Shown here piece by piece: positions 11,264-22,587 of a stretch of 64,000 bases of DNA (the first letter of the stretch is position 1; each line of letters opens with the position of its first letter). The stretch lies in NCBI GenBank assembly GCA_018417955.1, contig JACTVC010000013.1, positions 310,001 through 374,000 on the forward strand, read 5' to 3'. The DNA comes from Laccaria trichodermophora. Lineage: Eukaryota > Basidiomycota > Agaricomycetes > Agaricales > Hydnangiaceae. The position numbers were made by a program, and so were the translations under genes. The notes under the pieces were generated by a model. The model did not search any database and was not told the DNA's origin. It worked only from the letters and a program-made list of their open reading frames with translations.

Positions 11264-11810
11264 TGAAAGGCAACTTGGTCATAATGTCAAAAAGTGGTGA
11301 TGTGGCAATAGCAATATGTAAAGTCATGTCAATCCTTCAGCCATATCCCCACATGAACTTATAATAATTATGTTTTGAAATAGGACAGTAGGTGGATAGC
11401 CTTTCCTAATGTAAAAGACAGCTTGTGCATAATGTCAAAAACTAATGCAGCAGAACTGGCAATATGTAAGTAAGATCATGTAATCCTTCAACCTCATCCC
11501 CATAACCTAGACAGAGCCAAGGACACCATAAACTACATGTCAACTACAAACTTTTCTCCTGAAAAAGCGCACACTACAAACTCTTGTAGTCTCAAAAAGC
11601 GGACACTACAAACTCTTTCTAATGAAAATGGACACACTTTGTAGTCAAAAAAAGTGGAGACTACATACTTTCCAAATGGAAAGGTGCACACCAAACTTTT
11701 GTAGTCCCAAAAGGCAGACACTACAAACCTTTCTAAGGAAAAAATGAACACTACAAAATTTTGTAATGATGAAAAGCAGACACTACAAACTTTGTAGTCT
11801 GGATATGCTT

Positions 11811-11827
11811 TTAACCCTAACCCTAAC
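11811..11827 (-). repeat. Interstitial telomere-like dimer
   Basis: TTAACCCTAACCCTAAC is embedded in the CTACAAA module. Equivalent sites lie at 42835-42845, 44011-44021, 46631-46643 and 48010-48022. Confidence 0.7.
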
Positions 11828-13176
11828 TTTGTAGTCTAAGTCCAAGCTTTTGTAGTCTATGAGTAAACCTTGTAGTCTAAGTCCGACTTTTGTAGTCTCT
11901 ATCAGTAAACTTTGTAGTCTATGGTAGACTCTTATAGTCTGTCAGTGTCAATTTCTTTTCTAGGGCATGCACCTTCCTTTTTTTGGTCATTTTTCCCACA
12001 ATACAATAATTGTAGCCCTTTCGTTTAGCTTTCTAAATATACTGAAATCATGTTGTTTGGTTTTGTTTTCATGGAGACAAACACAAAAAACAAAAAAGAA
12101 CACAATGCTTTTGAAATTCCTTTAACTCATATCTCCATAACAGGAGCACTTCAGAATATAATTCAAACAGATTTGGGAAGCTACAGTGTAGGGCTATAAC
12201 TTTGGTTTTTTAACCATTTTTTGTAATTGGTCATGTGACCATCATCCCAACATCCCATTACATGGACCCTGATAGGTAACAACATTCTCCTCTTAATTTT
12301 CTTCACTTTTGGTCAAACCAGGTGATGTTTCCTCTTTGGGATGGACCCTGAAGTGGACCCTGAAGGCAGTAGGGAGGCAAAGAAATAGGTGGATGGGAGA
12401 AAAGAAATAGATAAACATGGGTCCAGGTAGGGAGAGACATAGCTAAAACATCAGCAAAGGCAGGCAAAGAAATGGCTAAAACATGCCTAGGGAGTCAAAG
12501 AAATATGTATATAGAAGGAAAGAAATAGATAAACATCAGCACAGGGAGGGAAAGAAATAGCTAAAACATCAGCACAGAGAAGTAAAGAAATAGATAAAAT
12601 GTACAGAAGGCAGGCAAAGAAATGGATAAAACATACAGAAGGCAGGCAGTGAAATGGAAAAAACAGGCAAAGAAATAGATAAACATCAGCACAGGGAGGG
12701 AAAGAAATAGCTAAAACATTGGCACAGGGAGGGAAAGAAATAGCTAAAACATCAGCACAGGGAAGTAAAGAAATAGATGAAATATACAGAAGGCAGGCAA
12801 AGAAATATAGAGCTGGCAGAGGAAAGAAATGGAGGGCTGGATATGAATGAAATGGCAAAGACATCATACTGGGAGACCAAAGAAATAACCTGGCCATTCA
12901 AATGACATGAATTTCATATCATTTGCCACACCATTTCATATCATAGAATTTATTGGCAATGAAATCTCTGTGCTGGCATTTGCCTTGTGTATATTATATA
13001 AGTGGTAGCTACCACTCTGCCTGGCTGATTCAGAAATGTCGCAGGACCCTTGTGTTATTTGCGATCACTACAACCAAGTAGTAAAGTCACCACTCACCTA
13101 ATTCACTGGTGTGATTCGTCTTGCCCAAGCAGCGTCATGAGTATGTTAAAAGCCCAGCTAAGCAAGGGTTATAGCT

Positions 13177-14770
13177 TTGGCTGGCAGGGCAGAATTTCAA
13201 GTTAAGTCCCCAGCTAAGATGCTTCATCAACTCGGACCACGGGTTTTAAATGTTGATGAACTTCTCGTAGAAATCCTACTTTTCCTGACATCTCCTCAGG
13301 ACCTCCTTCACACCGCTCTCATCTGTCATTCATTTATTCGTGCAGCCTTGCATGTATTATGGAGGGCACACCAATTTAGCCTTGGGCCTTTGCTTTCTTG
13401 CACTCCATGCCCTCGTAACTTCAATGTGAGTGATGTTAGTTTGAGTTCATCCAAATTTTAAGCCTAGTATGCTTGGTAACTCGCCATGGCTACACTGCAT
13501 ATAGAGCATGAAGATGGTGTTCTGTGGATGCCGTTCAGACAATATGCTAGTTCTATGTCTGTCTTGTCATATTCCGACAAGTACGATTCATGTGAACATC
13601 TTCTCCACCATACAACACTTCCTAATGTGCTTCATGCCATTCAGGCTGGCATGGTTTCTATCCCTCTTTTTCCTTGCTTGAGGAGCCTTACCATGACGAT
13701 TACGCAGTCTGGAGGCTGGCTCAATGATTTTCTGCTGCATGTTCCCTCCTGCGAAATGCAGCATTTATCGATTGAGTATCATGCGAACCATTCATATCCT
13801 GAGGGGATTCTGGATCTTATGTTACACCTCAGCAAACACACACCTTCACTTTTTCATCTGAAGCTAAAGCTATATGGCAATGAGATTGCATACAATGCAG
13901 AGAGAATTGATTTATTTGCCAATTCCAAAATACACAGTACTCTGCAAGTCCTTTTTCTCAATTGCACATTCCTGTCGCCCTGCACATTCTCTGCAGGAGA
14001 CAACAGTCCCTCAACTTCTCCCAAACTTGCTCTCATTTGACCTCCTGGTCAAGCTGGACTACAGAGTTACTCAAGCCAAGCTTGCGATCTCATTCTTTCA
14101 GTGTATTCGCAGCACTACCTTGCATGTGACTTGTATTTCCATCTCGATCGATGAGATTCTTCCCTTTGACAGTGACTTGCATGAAATATCACACCAAATA
14201 CATTGCATCTGCTTACAAACATCTTTCATATGCCTTGACATACTGTTCAAGGAGCTGGTGCTAGAAGACAGCCTACCACCTTTAGTCTCTGAAAACCCAG
14301 GATATGGTTTGGACATGTTTGAACTGCTTCTCAATTTCTCCCTGCAAGTCTTGAATCTCTCTGTGCAGCTTCCCCTTTTCCTGCCAATCCCAATTTATGT
14401 GGCCCAAATGGCTTCTGCGTGGATAAACCTCATTTATATTCAAGTGGACATGGGTTCCTTTGTTCCTTTTGATCGACACTTATCAGTACCTATCTCCAAT
14501 TTGGTCCCCTTCCTCCAGTCATGCCAACGTCTGCATCAACTTTACATTCCATTCCAGTATCTGATTTCGGACCATTTACTTAGCAATGACATAAAGGGGT
14601 ATGCCTTGTTAAGCCTCGGCGTAGGGTTCGTGAATCCAAGTTCTAGAGATGCAGTGGCCTTAGGGCAATGGCTCAGAGTTGTGGCCCCTGGACTACCAGA
14701 CATTGCATTGGTTGATGCTCACGGAGAGACTGTGGTGTGCTGCATTGACAAACTCACCAAACTTGAATAA
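13177..14770 (+). pseudogene. F-box protein, possibly inactive
   Basis: An F-box/LRR-like protein of the kind expanded in Agaricomycetes. Such proteins are expected to link SKP1 to ubiquitination targets. The N-terminal part has LNVDELLVEILLFL followed by DLLHTALICHSFIRAALHVLW, a clear F-box; the functional start may be the Met at 13219. Exon 1 ends at 13425 before GTGAGT. Exon 2 runs 13468-13947 and exon 3 13997-14770, joined in frame by a 49-bp GT-AG intron (STLQ|ETTVPQ). The join of exons 1 and 2 puts a TAA at 13477-13479 into the frame, so the gene is inactive unless another acceptor is used. It sits in a short non-repeat island between elements A and D. Confidence 0.6.
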
Positions 14771-15113
14771 ATCATGCCTGACGCCAACCATTGGGTATCA
14801 TCATATTGCATTCCAATTTCTTGTCCTCGTGATGATTGTCCTTAGCCTGATTTGGCCATGGTTCCAGTATGTGATTATCTGTAAGCTGTGTAAATGAGCG
14901 AATGGGTCAGTAGTGAGCACTTGGAATCGAACATTGGAGGTGTGAATGACAAAAGATGACATACCCATAAGAGACCACCATCCGCAGCATGTCCGCTCTT
15001 CGCCACAAGATGAAGAGTGTACAGAGGGTGCAGGCTGTAAACAGGAATAATCAGAAGGGCATGTTGCCTACTGGCAGGGGTTTAGGTGATCCACATTAGT
15101 ACATAAAGACAGT
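14771..15113. other. Intergenic, no feature supported
   Basis: About 340 bp between the F-box gene and element D. Mixed composition; short minus-strand frames only, none recognised. Confidence 0.5.
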
Positions 15114-15120
15114 GATGTCA

Positions 15121-16559
15121 CACTAGTAGCTGCCATTTACATCATGTAAAACCTGGCATGTACAGTTGAGTGCAAAAAGAATGAAGGTTGGTTCATTTTT
15201 CTGGTTCTTTCTAAGAATCTATTGTACCTCAAATGTATTTGTGTTACACTTCCCTTGGTATGGACTAATTTCAGTGAAAGCTGGAGCCTTGAGAAGGTTT
15301 TTATTTTGGAGGCCATTTTTGGCATCTGAAAAAAAAAAATATGCACTAACTGGGGAGGTAGCCAGAACATACCTCTGGTCCACCTGAATGAGCCTATCAA
15401 AGAATTAGTTAAAAATACTGAGCAGTTATGCTTGTAAAGCCTCCAGAAAATGGTCATTTTGTGCTATTTTGGTCATTTTTGACCTGTTTTAGACAAAACA
15501 AGCCATTTTCCAAAGCCTCTACAGATCTAACCACTCAGTATTTTTGACTGATTCTTTGATAGGCTCATTCAGGTTGACCAGAGGTATGTTCTGGCTACCT
15601 CACCAGTTAGCACTTTTTTTTTTTTCAATGCCAAAAATGGCCTCCAGAATAAAAACCTTCTCAAGGCTCCAGCTTTCACTGAAATTAGTCCATACCAAGG
15701 GAAGTGTAACACAACTACATGATGTAAAAGAATACACAACTACAGTTAGACCACAATACATATTCAGAAAGAACCAGAAAAATGAACCAACCTTCATTCT
15801 TTTTGCACTCAACTGTACCATAGAGGTTCCTGCTTAGCCGCTGTGAATGAAATGAAATGAATTTTCATTCATTCATGGCACCTGTTTCATTCCAAGTAAT
15901 TCTCATTCATTGCTGTTGAGAATGAAATACTTTTTGTTTCATTTCATTTCATTTCATTTCATTTCAATTTTTTCTTCATTGCTACTGACAAGAATGAAAT
16001 TTATTCTGTTTCATTCATTCCTGGCGACTGTTTCATTTTTTTTTTCATTCATTGCCATGGAATTTTCATTTCATTCTTTCAGGCAACAATTTTGATGTTT
16101 TAATACACATCTAAATAAAGAAATAATATACAATTATGCCTGATATGTGTTGTGCCCTACTGCAATGGTGTGGGAGGCCATATGGGGGTACTTTTGCATT
16201 TGAGGCTCAAATACACAACAAGATAAGCATGTTGTTGCCAAATAAGGCACTTAAATATTTTGTATCAATTACATAATCATTTTCCCAGCTCTAGCAATGA
16301 AATGGGCACCTGAGAAGAATGAAATGAAAATGAATGACTGCCCTAGTAAGAATGAAGCAAAGAATGAAACAGTTGCCATGGTGGAATGAAAGAAAAAAAA
16401 TGAAACAGTCACCAGGAATGAATGAAACAGAATAAATTATGAAGAATGAAACAGGTGCTGTGAATGAATGAAAATTCATTTCATTTCATTCACGGCAGCT
16501 AAGCAGGAATTCCTATGGTACAGCTCAGGAGTACATGATGTAAATGGTAGCTACCAGTC
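15121..16559. mobile_element. Palindromic element D (TSD GATGTCA), interrupted by a mariner MITE
   Basis: The left end CACTAGTAGCTGCCA and the right end TGGTAGCTACCAGTC match the termini of elements A and B. GATGTCA is repeated at 15114-15120 and 16560-16566. When 15163-15815 is removed, the left arm ('catttacatcatgta... tgcttagc') pairs with the right arm over about 350 bp, rich in GAATGAAATG/CATTTCATTC units. The loop around 16100-16280 is AT-rich. No gene. Confidence 0.85.
15163..15815. mobile_element. Tc1/mariner-type MITE X inside element D (TSD TA)
   Basis: A 653-bp element with termini CAGTTGAGTGCAAAAAGAAT and its reverse complement, flanked by TA on both sides (15161-15162, 15816-15817). 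Its two arms (about 15163-15450 and 15525-15815) are long inverted copies. CAGT termini with TA target sites are typical of Tc1/mariner. No transposase frame, so a non-autonomous foldback derivative. Confidence 0.85.
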
Positions 16560-16566
16560 GATGTCA

Positions 16567-17189
16567 AGAGCTTCAAGTGTGTAATCTTAGTAGGAAACAA
16601 CATACCGCCTGGAATGGGGGCTATTTTGTTGTAAATGGGATGAGGCTGGAACAAGTAATGATGAGTAAGATGTAAGTGGGCTCTATAATGAGTTCTATGT
16701 GTCCCTGAGGGTTGAGGAGGTACTAAGGCATTGGAACAAAAGGCAGCCTGAGTGCGCAGAGTGGGAACCACATGTTATCAGGCTGTCACAAAACTTTGTG
16801 ACAGGAAGGATGGTCAACCTTTGATAGAATGATAGAATAAAAGATTAGTATAAGCCATTCCCTTGTTCAAAAATGAAACCTAGGTGTCCCAGACGAATGG
16901 CTTTCAAGTTAAGTGAATAGATAATGTTTTGAAGATGGGGTTGGTATTGAATGTGTACTGAAGCCTGAAGGCTATAATTGAGTCAAGGAGCGTCACACAC
17001 CACACCGGTTGCAGTGGGCAGCATCAAAAACAACAGGTGTCCTGGGCCGGGATGATAGAGTCATTGAGGTCACATGACACAACCAAGTATTCACGACATG
17101 TCATCATCTTCTCGTAAGCCTACAGTGACTTGGATGTTGCAGATACCATACACTCAGGCTACTACTTTGCTTTAATATATGTCAACTGC
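16567..17189. other. No gene supported
   Basis: A 90-codon minus-strand frame at 16499-16771 crosses the element D boundary and is not recognised. The rest is AT-rich, without repeats shared elsewhere in the window. Confidence 0.4.
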
Positions 17190-18608
17190 CAACATCATTT
17201 AATGCAAATGATGATCCTGAAGTCAATATACTGGAACAAGCCAAAGAAAAAATCTCATCTGAGCTACTTTATGCATGCTGTTTTTTTTCGGCCCATGTTG
17301 TGTGTGTCCCATGCAGTGTTTAGGTCCTGGAAGATCTTCATTACTTTTTGGATTATAAATTTCTCTATTGGTTAGAAGTGTTGAGCATTACAAGCAAAGT
17401 CAGTATTGCACCAGGAATCCTGTCCTCATTATTAGGCTTGGAAAAGGTGCAGTGATTTCATGAATACAACTATAAACTATCTAACATACTTGCAGATGGA
17501 TAAAAATATGAAAATGTTTATTGAAAATGCTATGAAATTTGTGACCACTTTTTTCCAGCCTATATCTCAAAGTGCACCTCACATATATCTGTCAGCCTTG
17601 CCAATGTCACCAAGTGACTCTCTGATTGCAAAAAAATATTCTCACCACTTTACTAGAGTAGTCTCTTTTGAAAAGGGAAAGCAAATATCATGGCCATCTA
17701 TAAACAGTATCTTGCAAGGCCACACAGATTGGGTCAATTCTGTTGCATTCTCACCTGATGGAAAGTACATTGTTTCAGGATCAGGTGATGAAACTGTCAG
17801 AATGTGGGATGCACAGACAGGAAAGCCTGTCTCATATTTATTTGAAAGCTATGCTGGCAATGTCACCTCTGTCACATTCGCACCTGATGGAAAGTACATT
17901 GTTTCAGGATCAGATGACAAAACTATCAGAATGTTGGATGCACAGACAGGAAAGCCTGTCTCAGATCCATTTGAAGGCCACACAAATTCTGTCGCCTCTG
18001 TTGCATTCTCACCTGATGGAAAGTACATTGTTCTGGGATCATGGGACGAAACTATCAGAATGTGGGATGCACAGACAGGAAAGCCTGTCTCAGATCCATT
18101 TGAAGGCCACACACATATTGTCACCTCTGTTGCATTCTCACCTGATGGAAAGTACATTGCTTCAGGATCAGATGATAAAACTATCAGAATGTGGGACACA
18201 CAGACAGAAAAGCTTGTTTCAGATTCATTTGAATGTCACACAGATATTGTCACCTCTGTTGCATTTTCACCAGATGGAAAGAGCATTGTTTCAGGGTCAT
18301 ATGATGATACTAAAATTAGGAATCATGACCCTGATATAAATAGTCTGTTATCATTTATTTTATCCCTTTATTGCATTTCTCATATATTTCCTTTTAGCAT
18401 TTTCGATTCTCAATCAATCCAATCTTACATCAACTGGCTGCTCTGCACACATACAGGAGATTTGTTGCTCTGGATACCACCTTGGTACCAACCAGGTCTT
18501 CAATGGCAATCTAGAAACCCACTTGTCATTGCAACACATACCACAAAGCTTTCTTTTGATGAATTTGCATTTGGTAAAGACTTGCATTTGTGCAAAATTG
18601 GAGCCTGA
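17190..18608 (+). pseudogene. 3' part of a NACHT-WD40 (STAND) gene
   Basis: NACHT-WD40 proteins are signal-transducing ATPases linked to fungal self/non-self recognition; the WD40 propeller is the sensor. Here 17190-17460 holds broken-frame pieces of the linker (FLYWLEVLSITSKVSI). The open frame from 17460 (382 codons) contains the usual pre-propeller signature SQSAPHIYLSALPMSPSDSL. Five WD40 repeats of 43 residues follow, each like GHTDIVTSVAFSPDGK and SGSDDKTIRMWDAQTGKPV. The DNA period is exactly 129 bp and the repeats are very similar, as in rapidly evolving propellers. After the fifth repeat the frame reads through what is probably an intron (about 18310-18410) and then the normal C-terminal signature HTGDLLLWIPPWYQPGLQW. 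No NACHT domain is found upstream, so this is a 5'-truncated copy. Confidence 0.75.
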
Positions 18609-19279
18609 GTAGTTTCTAGTAGTTGGATGTTAGTCAGTATTATAAAGATGTTGCCAAAGTTTCTGTAGGTAGTGCATCAGCAGTTCTAAATATATTAAAT
18701 TGCTTCATCAGAAACATAACTCCTTCCCTGAGGGTATCCACAGTGAACTCTGGATGGGTATCAGGACCAGGAGTCTTGGTCACACCCTCAGATATAGGTC
18801 CCTTTTTAAAAAATTCCCACTTGCAACCTGAGATTGTCTTGGGGTGCCCTGAGCTATCCTCAAGGAGTCCCAAAGCAGTACCACAATGTGCCAGGATGCC
18901 TAAGCATGCTTCAGTATATATCAATATCATTGTTGTGCTGCTGTAGTGTTGATGGTGAGAGAAATGAGGTGATTGCTGTATGGGGCAACAATGAAAAGGA
19001 CAGACAATGCTAAAACACTCCATGATGAGTAAGCCTGAGGTACAAGGTCAAACTCATCTTAGGATAAGATAACATCTGTGCCAGAACCAGACATCTCACA
19101 TATGTGTACATACTAATACATGTCTACACCACTGATAGTGTTTTCCCTTAAGGACACCATTCAACAAAAGGTAATCTACTATCCACCCCACCCCAACCCC
19201 CAAGTATCAAAGAGAACAAAAAAAAACTCAAAACAAAACTCACAACTTCATGATCAAAGAAAAACAAACGACGCCAAGC
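18609..19279. other. Intergenic; one unassigned minus-strand frame
   Basis: A minus-strand frame at 18640-19023 (127 codons) contains a plausible helical stretch (HCGTALGLLEDSSGHPKTI) but no recognised motif. 19024-19279 holds no supported feature. Confidence 0.35.
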
Positions 19280-20958
19280 TCAAAATGGCACAGGCTCCCA
19301 AGACTGCACTGTATCACACTTGTCCACCCACACAGACTTTGAAAAATTCTCGCATGCTTGCTGCAAGCATGCTTTAAGAGCCTGAGTGGAGGCTTCATCT
19401 GTGTCAGTTGAGGTGTTGTGTCCTGCTGTGTATGCTGAGGTTGTCAGTGCATACATGGAGGTCATTGTGTACACGCTGCCCATAGTGTTCTGTGCACTGT
19501 AGGTGCTACCCATTGTGTTCTCCCCACTGTACACAGACGCCATCATGTACATGCTACCCATTGTTGTGTTCTCTCCACCAGCAGTTGTCGTGTTACCCCC
19601 ACACATATTGAGAGAATTGGCAGAATCATCGACAACAATATTCGCAATGTCCTTCCCAAACCTTGCAATTGGGTTTCACGTGTGTGTCGAAATGGGGTTT
19701 TTTGGCATGATGGATGAGGTGGGGTTTTCTTGTGCAATTGGGTTCTGCAAGAATGGATTCTTCTTCTGCACCACCGACACTGTAGTAGAACCATGCGCAA
19801 TTGAAGCCAAAGTCGACAAGCTCGAGCCCAAAGCCGAGGCTGTCATCATATTGGTTATATTGCACAAAAGTTGGCTGGAAGGTCGGAGTGCAGGTAAGCT
19901 GGCATGTGGAGCCAAGCCCTTAATCAACACAACACCCAAATGAGCATGCAGACCCCAAGACACACCACTCTTCCACCCATGGCCAGTCACACCAGTCACC
20001 CCCAAACCACCACCAACAGCAGTAGCCCTAGATTTCCTCCTCCTGCCACATGCCTCACACAACCGCGCATTCAGCGCCAGCATTGATGTTTCCTCCTCCT
20101 CATCCCCCTCATCCCCCTCCTCCTCATCACCACTTTCGTCCAAAACTGCACGAACTTGATCAACGATGCCACCACGTCATTGAGGGGACCGTAAAGAAAC
20201 AGGAACAAGCGACCCATTCTCATCCACACTAAACCTAAACCATGGAGAACAGGTATACCCACTCAGCCTATAAACGTCTCTTTCCTTGACCAGGTGGTTC
20301 ATTGGTACAGCTTTTTCAGATGGAGACACAGTGATGACGGTGATGGGTTCTATGGTGAATGTATCTTCAAATGGGTTCTTGCTCTCCTCTTCCTCTTCCT
20401 CCAAGATAGTGTTGTTGCTGTTCATGATCGCCAGAGATGCTTCGAGGTACATGTCTAGATTGAATAGGTCCATGTAATGTGGAGGAGGGGAGGCAGGGGG
20501 GGAAGGGAGTGGACGACATTCACAGATTTTGTCAATGGGTCTTCCTCGTGCTTTTGTTCTTGTTGCCCATGCCAACCCAAAAGAGGCATGCTGGTCATCA
20601 CTGTGCCAGAACTGCTTTCCCAAGGGATGTCCCATGACACATCGTCCAGGCAGGGACTTTGTTTATCCAAGCTGATCTGGAGACTCTGTGAGATGTTGAA
20701 AGATGGTGGATCCAGGGAAGGGGATGGGGAGACGTCGAATGGGTTGATGTCTTTTTTATTGAGTGTGTATTCTAGATCTTCCATGATGTGTTTCAACACG
20801 ATGTCTTTGTCGTCATCTTCTGGGCCTGGGGCTGAGTTTACGAAGATGGGTTGAGTGATTTTGGGTGTGGGTGTGGGTGGTGTGCATGGGACACTAGCTG
20901 ATGATGACAGAGGTGGAAGAGGGTGTTTCTTTTCAGGTGTACAAGGCATGATGATCAC
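19280..20958 (-). pseudogene. Broken gene for a low-complexity hypothetical protein
   Basis: One long minus-strand reading frame of about 550 codons interrupted three times. It starts MIIMPCTPEKKHPLPPLSSS at 20958 and is Pro/Ser/Asp-rich. It changes frame near a run of seven G at about 20490-20510. It then continues through DLFNLDMYLEASLAIMN, an acidic EEEEEE stretch and ERDVYRLSGYTCSPWFRFSV to TGA at 20177. The same frame resumes as RGGIVDQVRAVLDESGDEEE to TGA at 19676 and resumes again as NPIARFGKDIANIVVDDS, ending at 19280 with Met/Thr/Ser-rich repeats. Both TGA codons fit CGA changed to TGA. The protein looks largely disordered; I do not recognise the family. Introns are not needed to explain it. 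Confidence 0.55.
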
Positions 20959-21050
20959 TGCCAGAAGCGGTTGACATGGATGTAAGCTTGAGATTTGTTA
21001 GGTTGTCCCCCTGTCGACGCGGGCGTTCCAGTCATCTATGGCTGTAAGGG

Positions 21051-21570
21051 ATGGGAGACGAAAACTGGGGGTGGGACTATGAGACCTTGAGGTCACTGTC
21101 GCATGGTACTGGCGTTATGCCATTGTTTTGGACTGGTGATTACAGTCATTTGCATAATGCCTTGCACAACAGATTTTTCAAAACATATTTGGTCTTGTTT
21201 GAACAGGATCCAAAATGTCACACTCAACCCATTTTCGGGTGCCTTGAGCCCAACAGCCTGTAGTGGATGGTGTGAAGGCTGCAGCCAGCGAGGTCCATCA
21301 TCTCTTGTGGATGCCTCCCTTCATTGTGCAAAGCCAGGATGTGCTCATGCAGACCTTCTGAGATGTGGGGCACTGGATGTGTTGCAATTTGACAATTACA
21401 TCATTACCTACAAATCCCTTTGCGAGACCAATGTGTTGCTGTTGTGGCCTCAATATTGGTAATACTGACTACCTTACATCCTTGTTGCATAATGGCCAAA
21501 GGCCCAAAGATGCCCACTGTAAGCCGAGTATAGCAGCAGGCCTCACGCACAGTGTGCAACAAGTGTGATG
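21051..21570 (+). other. Weakly coding region
   Basis: Overlapping short plus-strand frames (21051-21263, 21103-21462) include a Cys-rich segment around SGWCEGCSQRGPSSLVDA and HCAKPGCAHADLLRCG. It might be the 5' part of the DUF6589 gene or a separate remnant. 21571-21792 holds nothing I can assign. Confidence 0.25.
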
Positions 21571-22587
21571 AAAATCATGCTACCCAACACAACCAAACAG
21601 GTTTTTGAAAAATTTGTTGTGCAAAGCATTAGCAAACGACTGTAGACTTGGGTTGTGCTAGTCTGCATTTAGACATGCCCACCAAACCATAGTAAAAAAT
21701 TGATGCCCTTTATTCCCACATTTGAGTCACATGAGAGCACCAAACAACAAGACATGACATGTCGGTTTGAATAGTAAAAGGCATCCACAGCCATGTCCCA
21801 TGATGAACTCCCCCAATATATGCCCAATACTGCTCTAATGTCATTTGAGACACCCCCTCGCCCATTTCACCCTCTGTGGACTACTCCCAATGCAAATCCT
21901 GGTACACCCACCAACACAGGGACTGGATTTCAAACCTACCCAGCCTATCTTGCTGCCCCAGGTTCTCAGACCCACCAAACATCAGTTAAGCAGAGCCACA
22001 AAAGAAAAAGTGATGAAAATTCAGGCCAGAGTGTGTTGAAGAAGGCACAGAACAGCTGAAGTTTGGGTCTGTTGTTGGACTTGACAATGTCAAACCTTCC
22101 ACCCGAAATGGGTACTCCCACACCAAATAGGTCCTGGGAGGACAAAGTCAGTGACCCAGATGCAGACAAATTCAATCGCTTTTTCGCTTTTCTGCAAGAG
22201 ACACTTCAGTGGACATTTGGTGAACTTCTTTATCACACAAGTGAAGGAAAATCCCCTGGTGTGAAAAGGAAGCTTGGCCCAGATGGAAAGTCGTTAATAA
22301 CTTCAAATCCAAAGGAACAGTACTTATCACTCCCCCACCTATTCCTACTGGACTCCAGGACTCCAGTAAGATTCCTACTGGATTCCAGGACTCCAGTAGG
22401 ATTCCTACTGGATTTCAACAATTCTTCCAAAAAAGGCATTTTCCACCTACTGGACTCCAACTGGACTTTAACAAAATACCAGAAAGTGAATACATTGCCT
22501 AGATACTGGATTCATACTGGACTCCTACTATACAATTTACTATTACAGATGCCCAGAGCTAAGTTGAGATCATGTGACTATCTTACC

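Larger units (their letters stand above)
10444..13017. mobile_element. Giant palindromic element A (TSD TGCCTGG)
   Basis: The left end CACTAGTAGCTACCA is mirrored at the right by TGGTAGCTACCACTC. The flanks duplicate TGCCTGG (10437-10443 and 13018-13024). The inverted arms run about 10444-11035 and 12393-13017 and are almost identical, made of TATTTCTTTSCCTSCC-type units. The interior holds a perfect 51-bp inverted repeat (11041-11091 with 11213-11263), a CTACAAA module (11530-11950), a telomere-like dimer and the conserved ~400-bp core (11960-12360) also found in the other palindromic elements. No transposase gene is seen. Confidence 0.85.

Noticed and set aside
15910..16095. Phe/Ser-rich frames in TTTCATTTCATT repeats
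   Set aside because: Simple-sequence arm of palindrome D with an inverse copy at 16290-16480.
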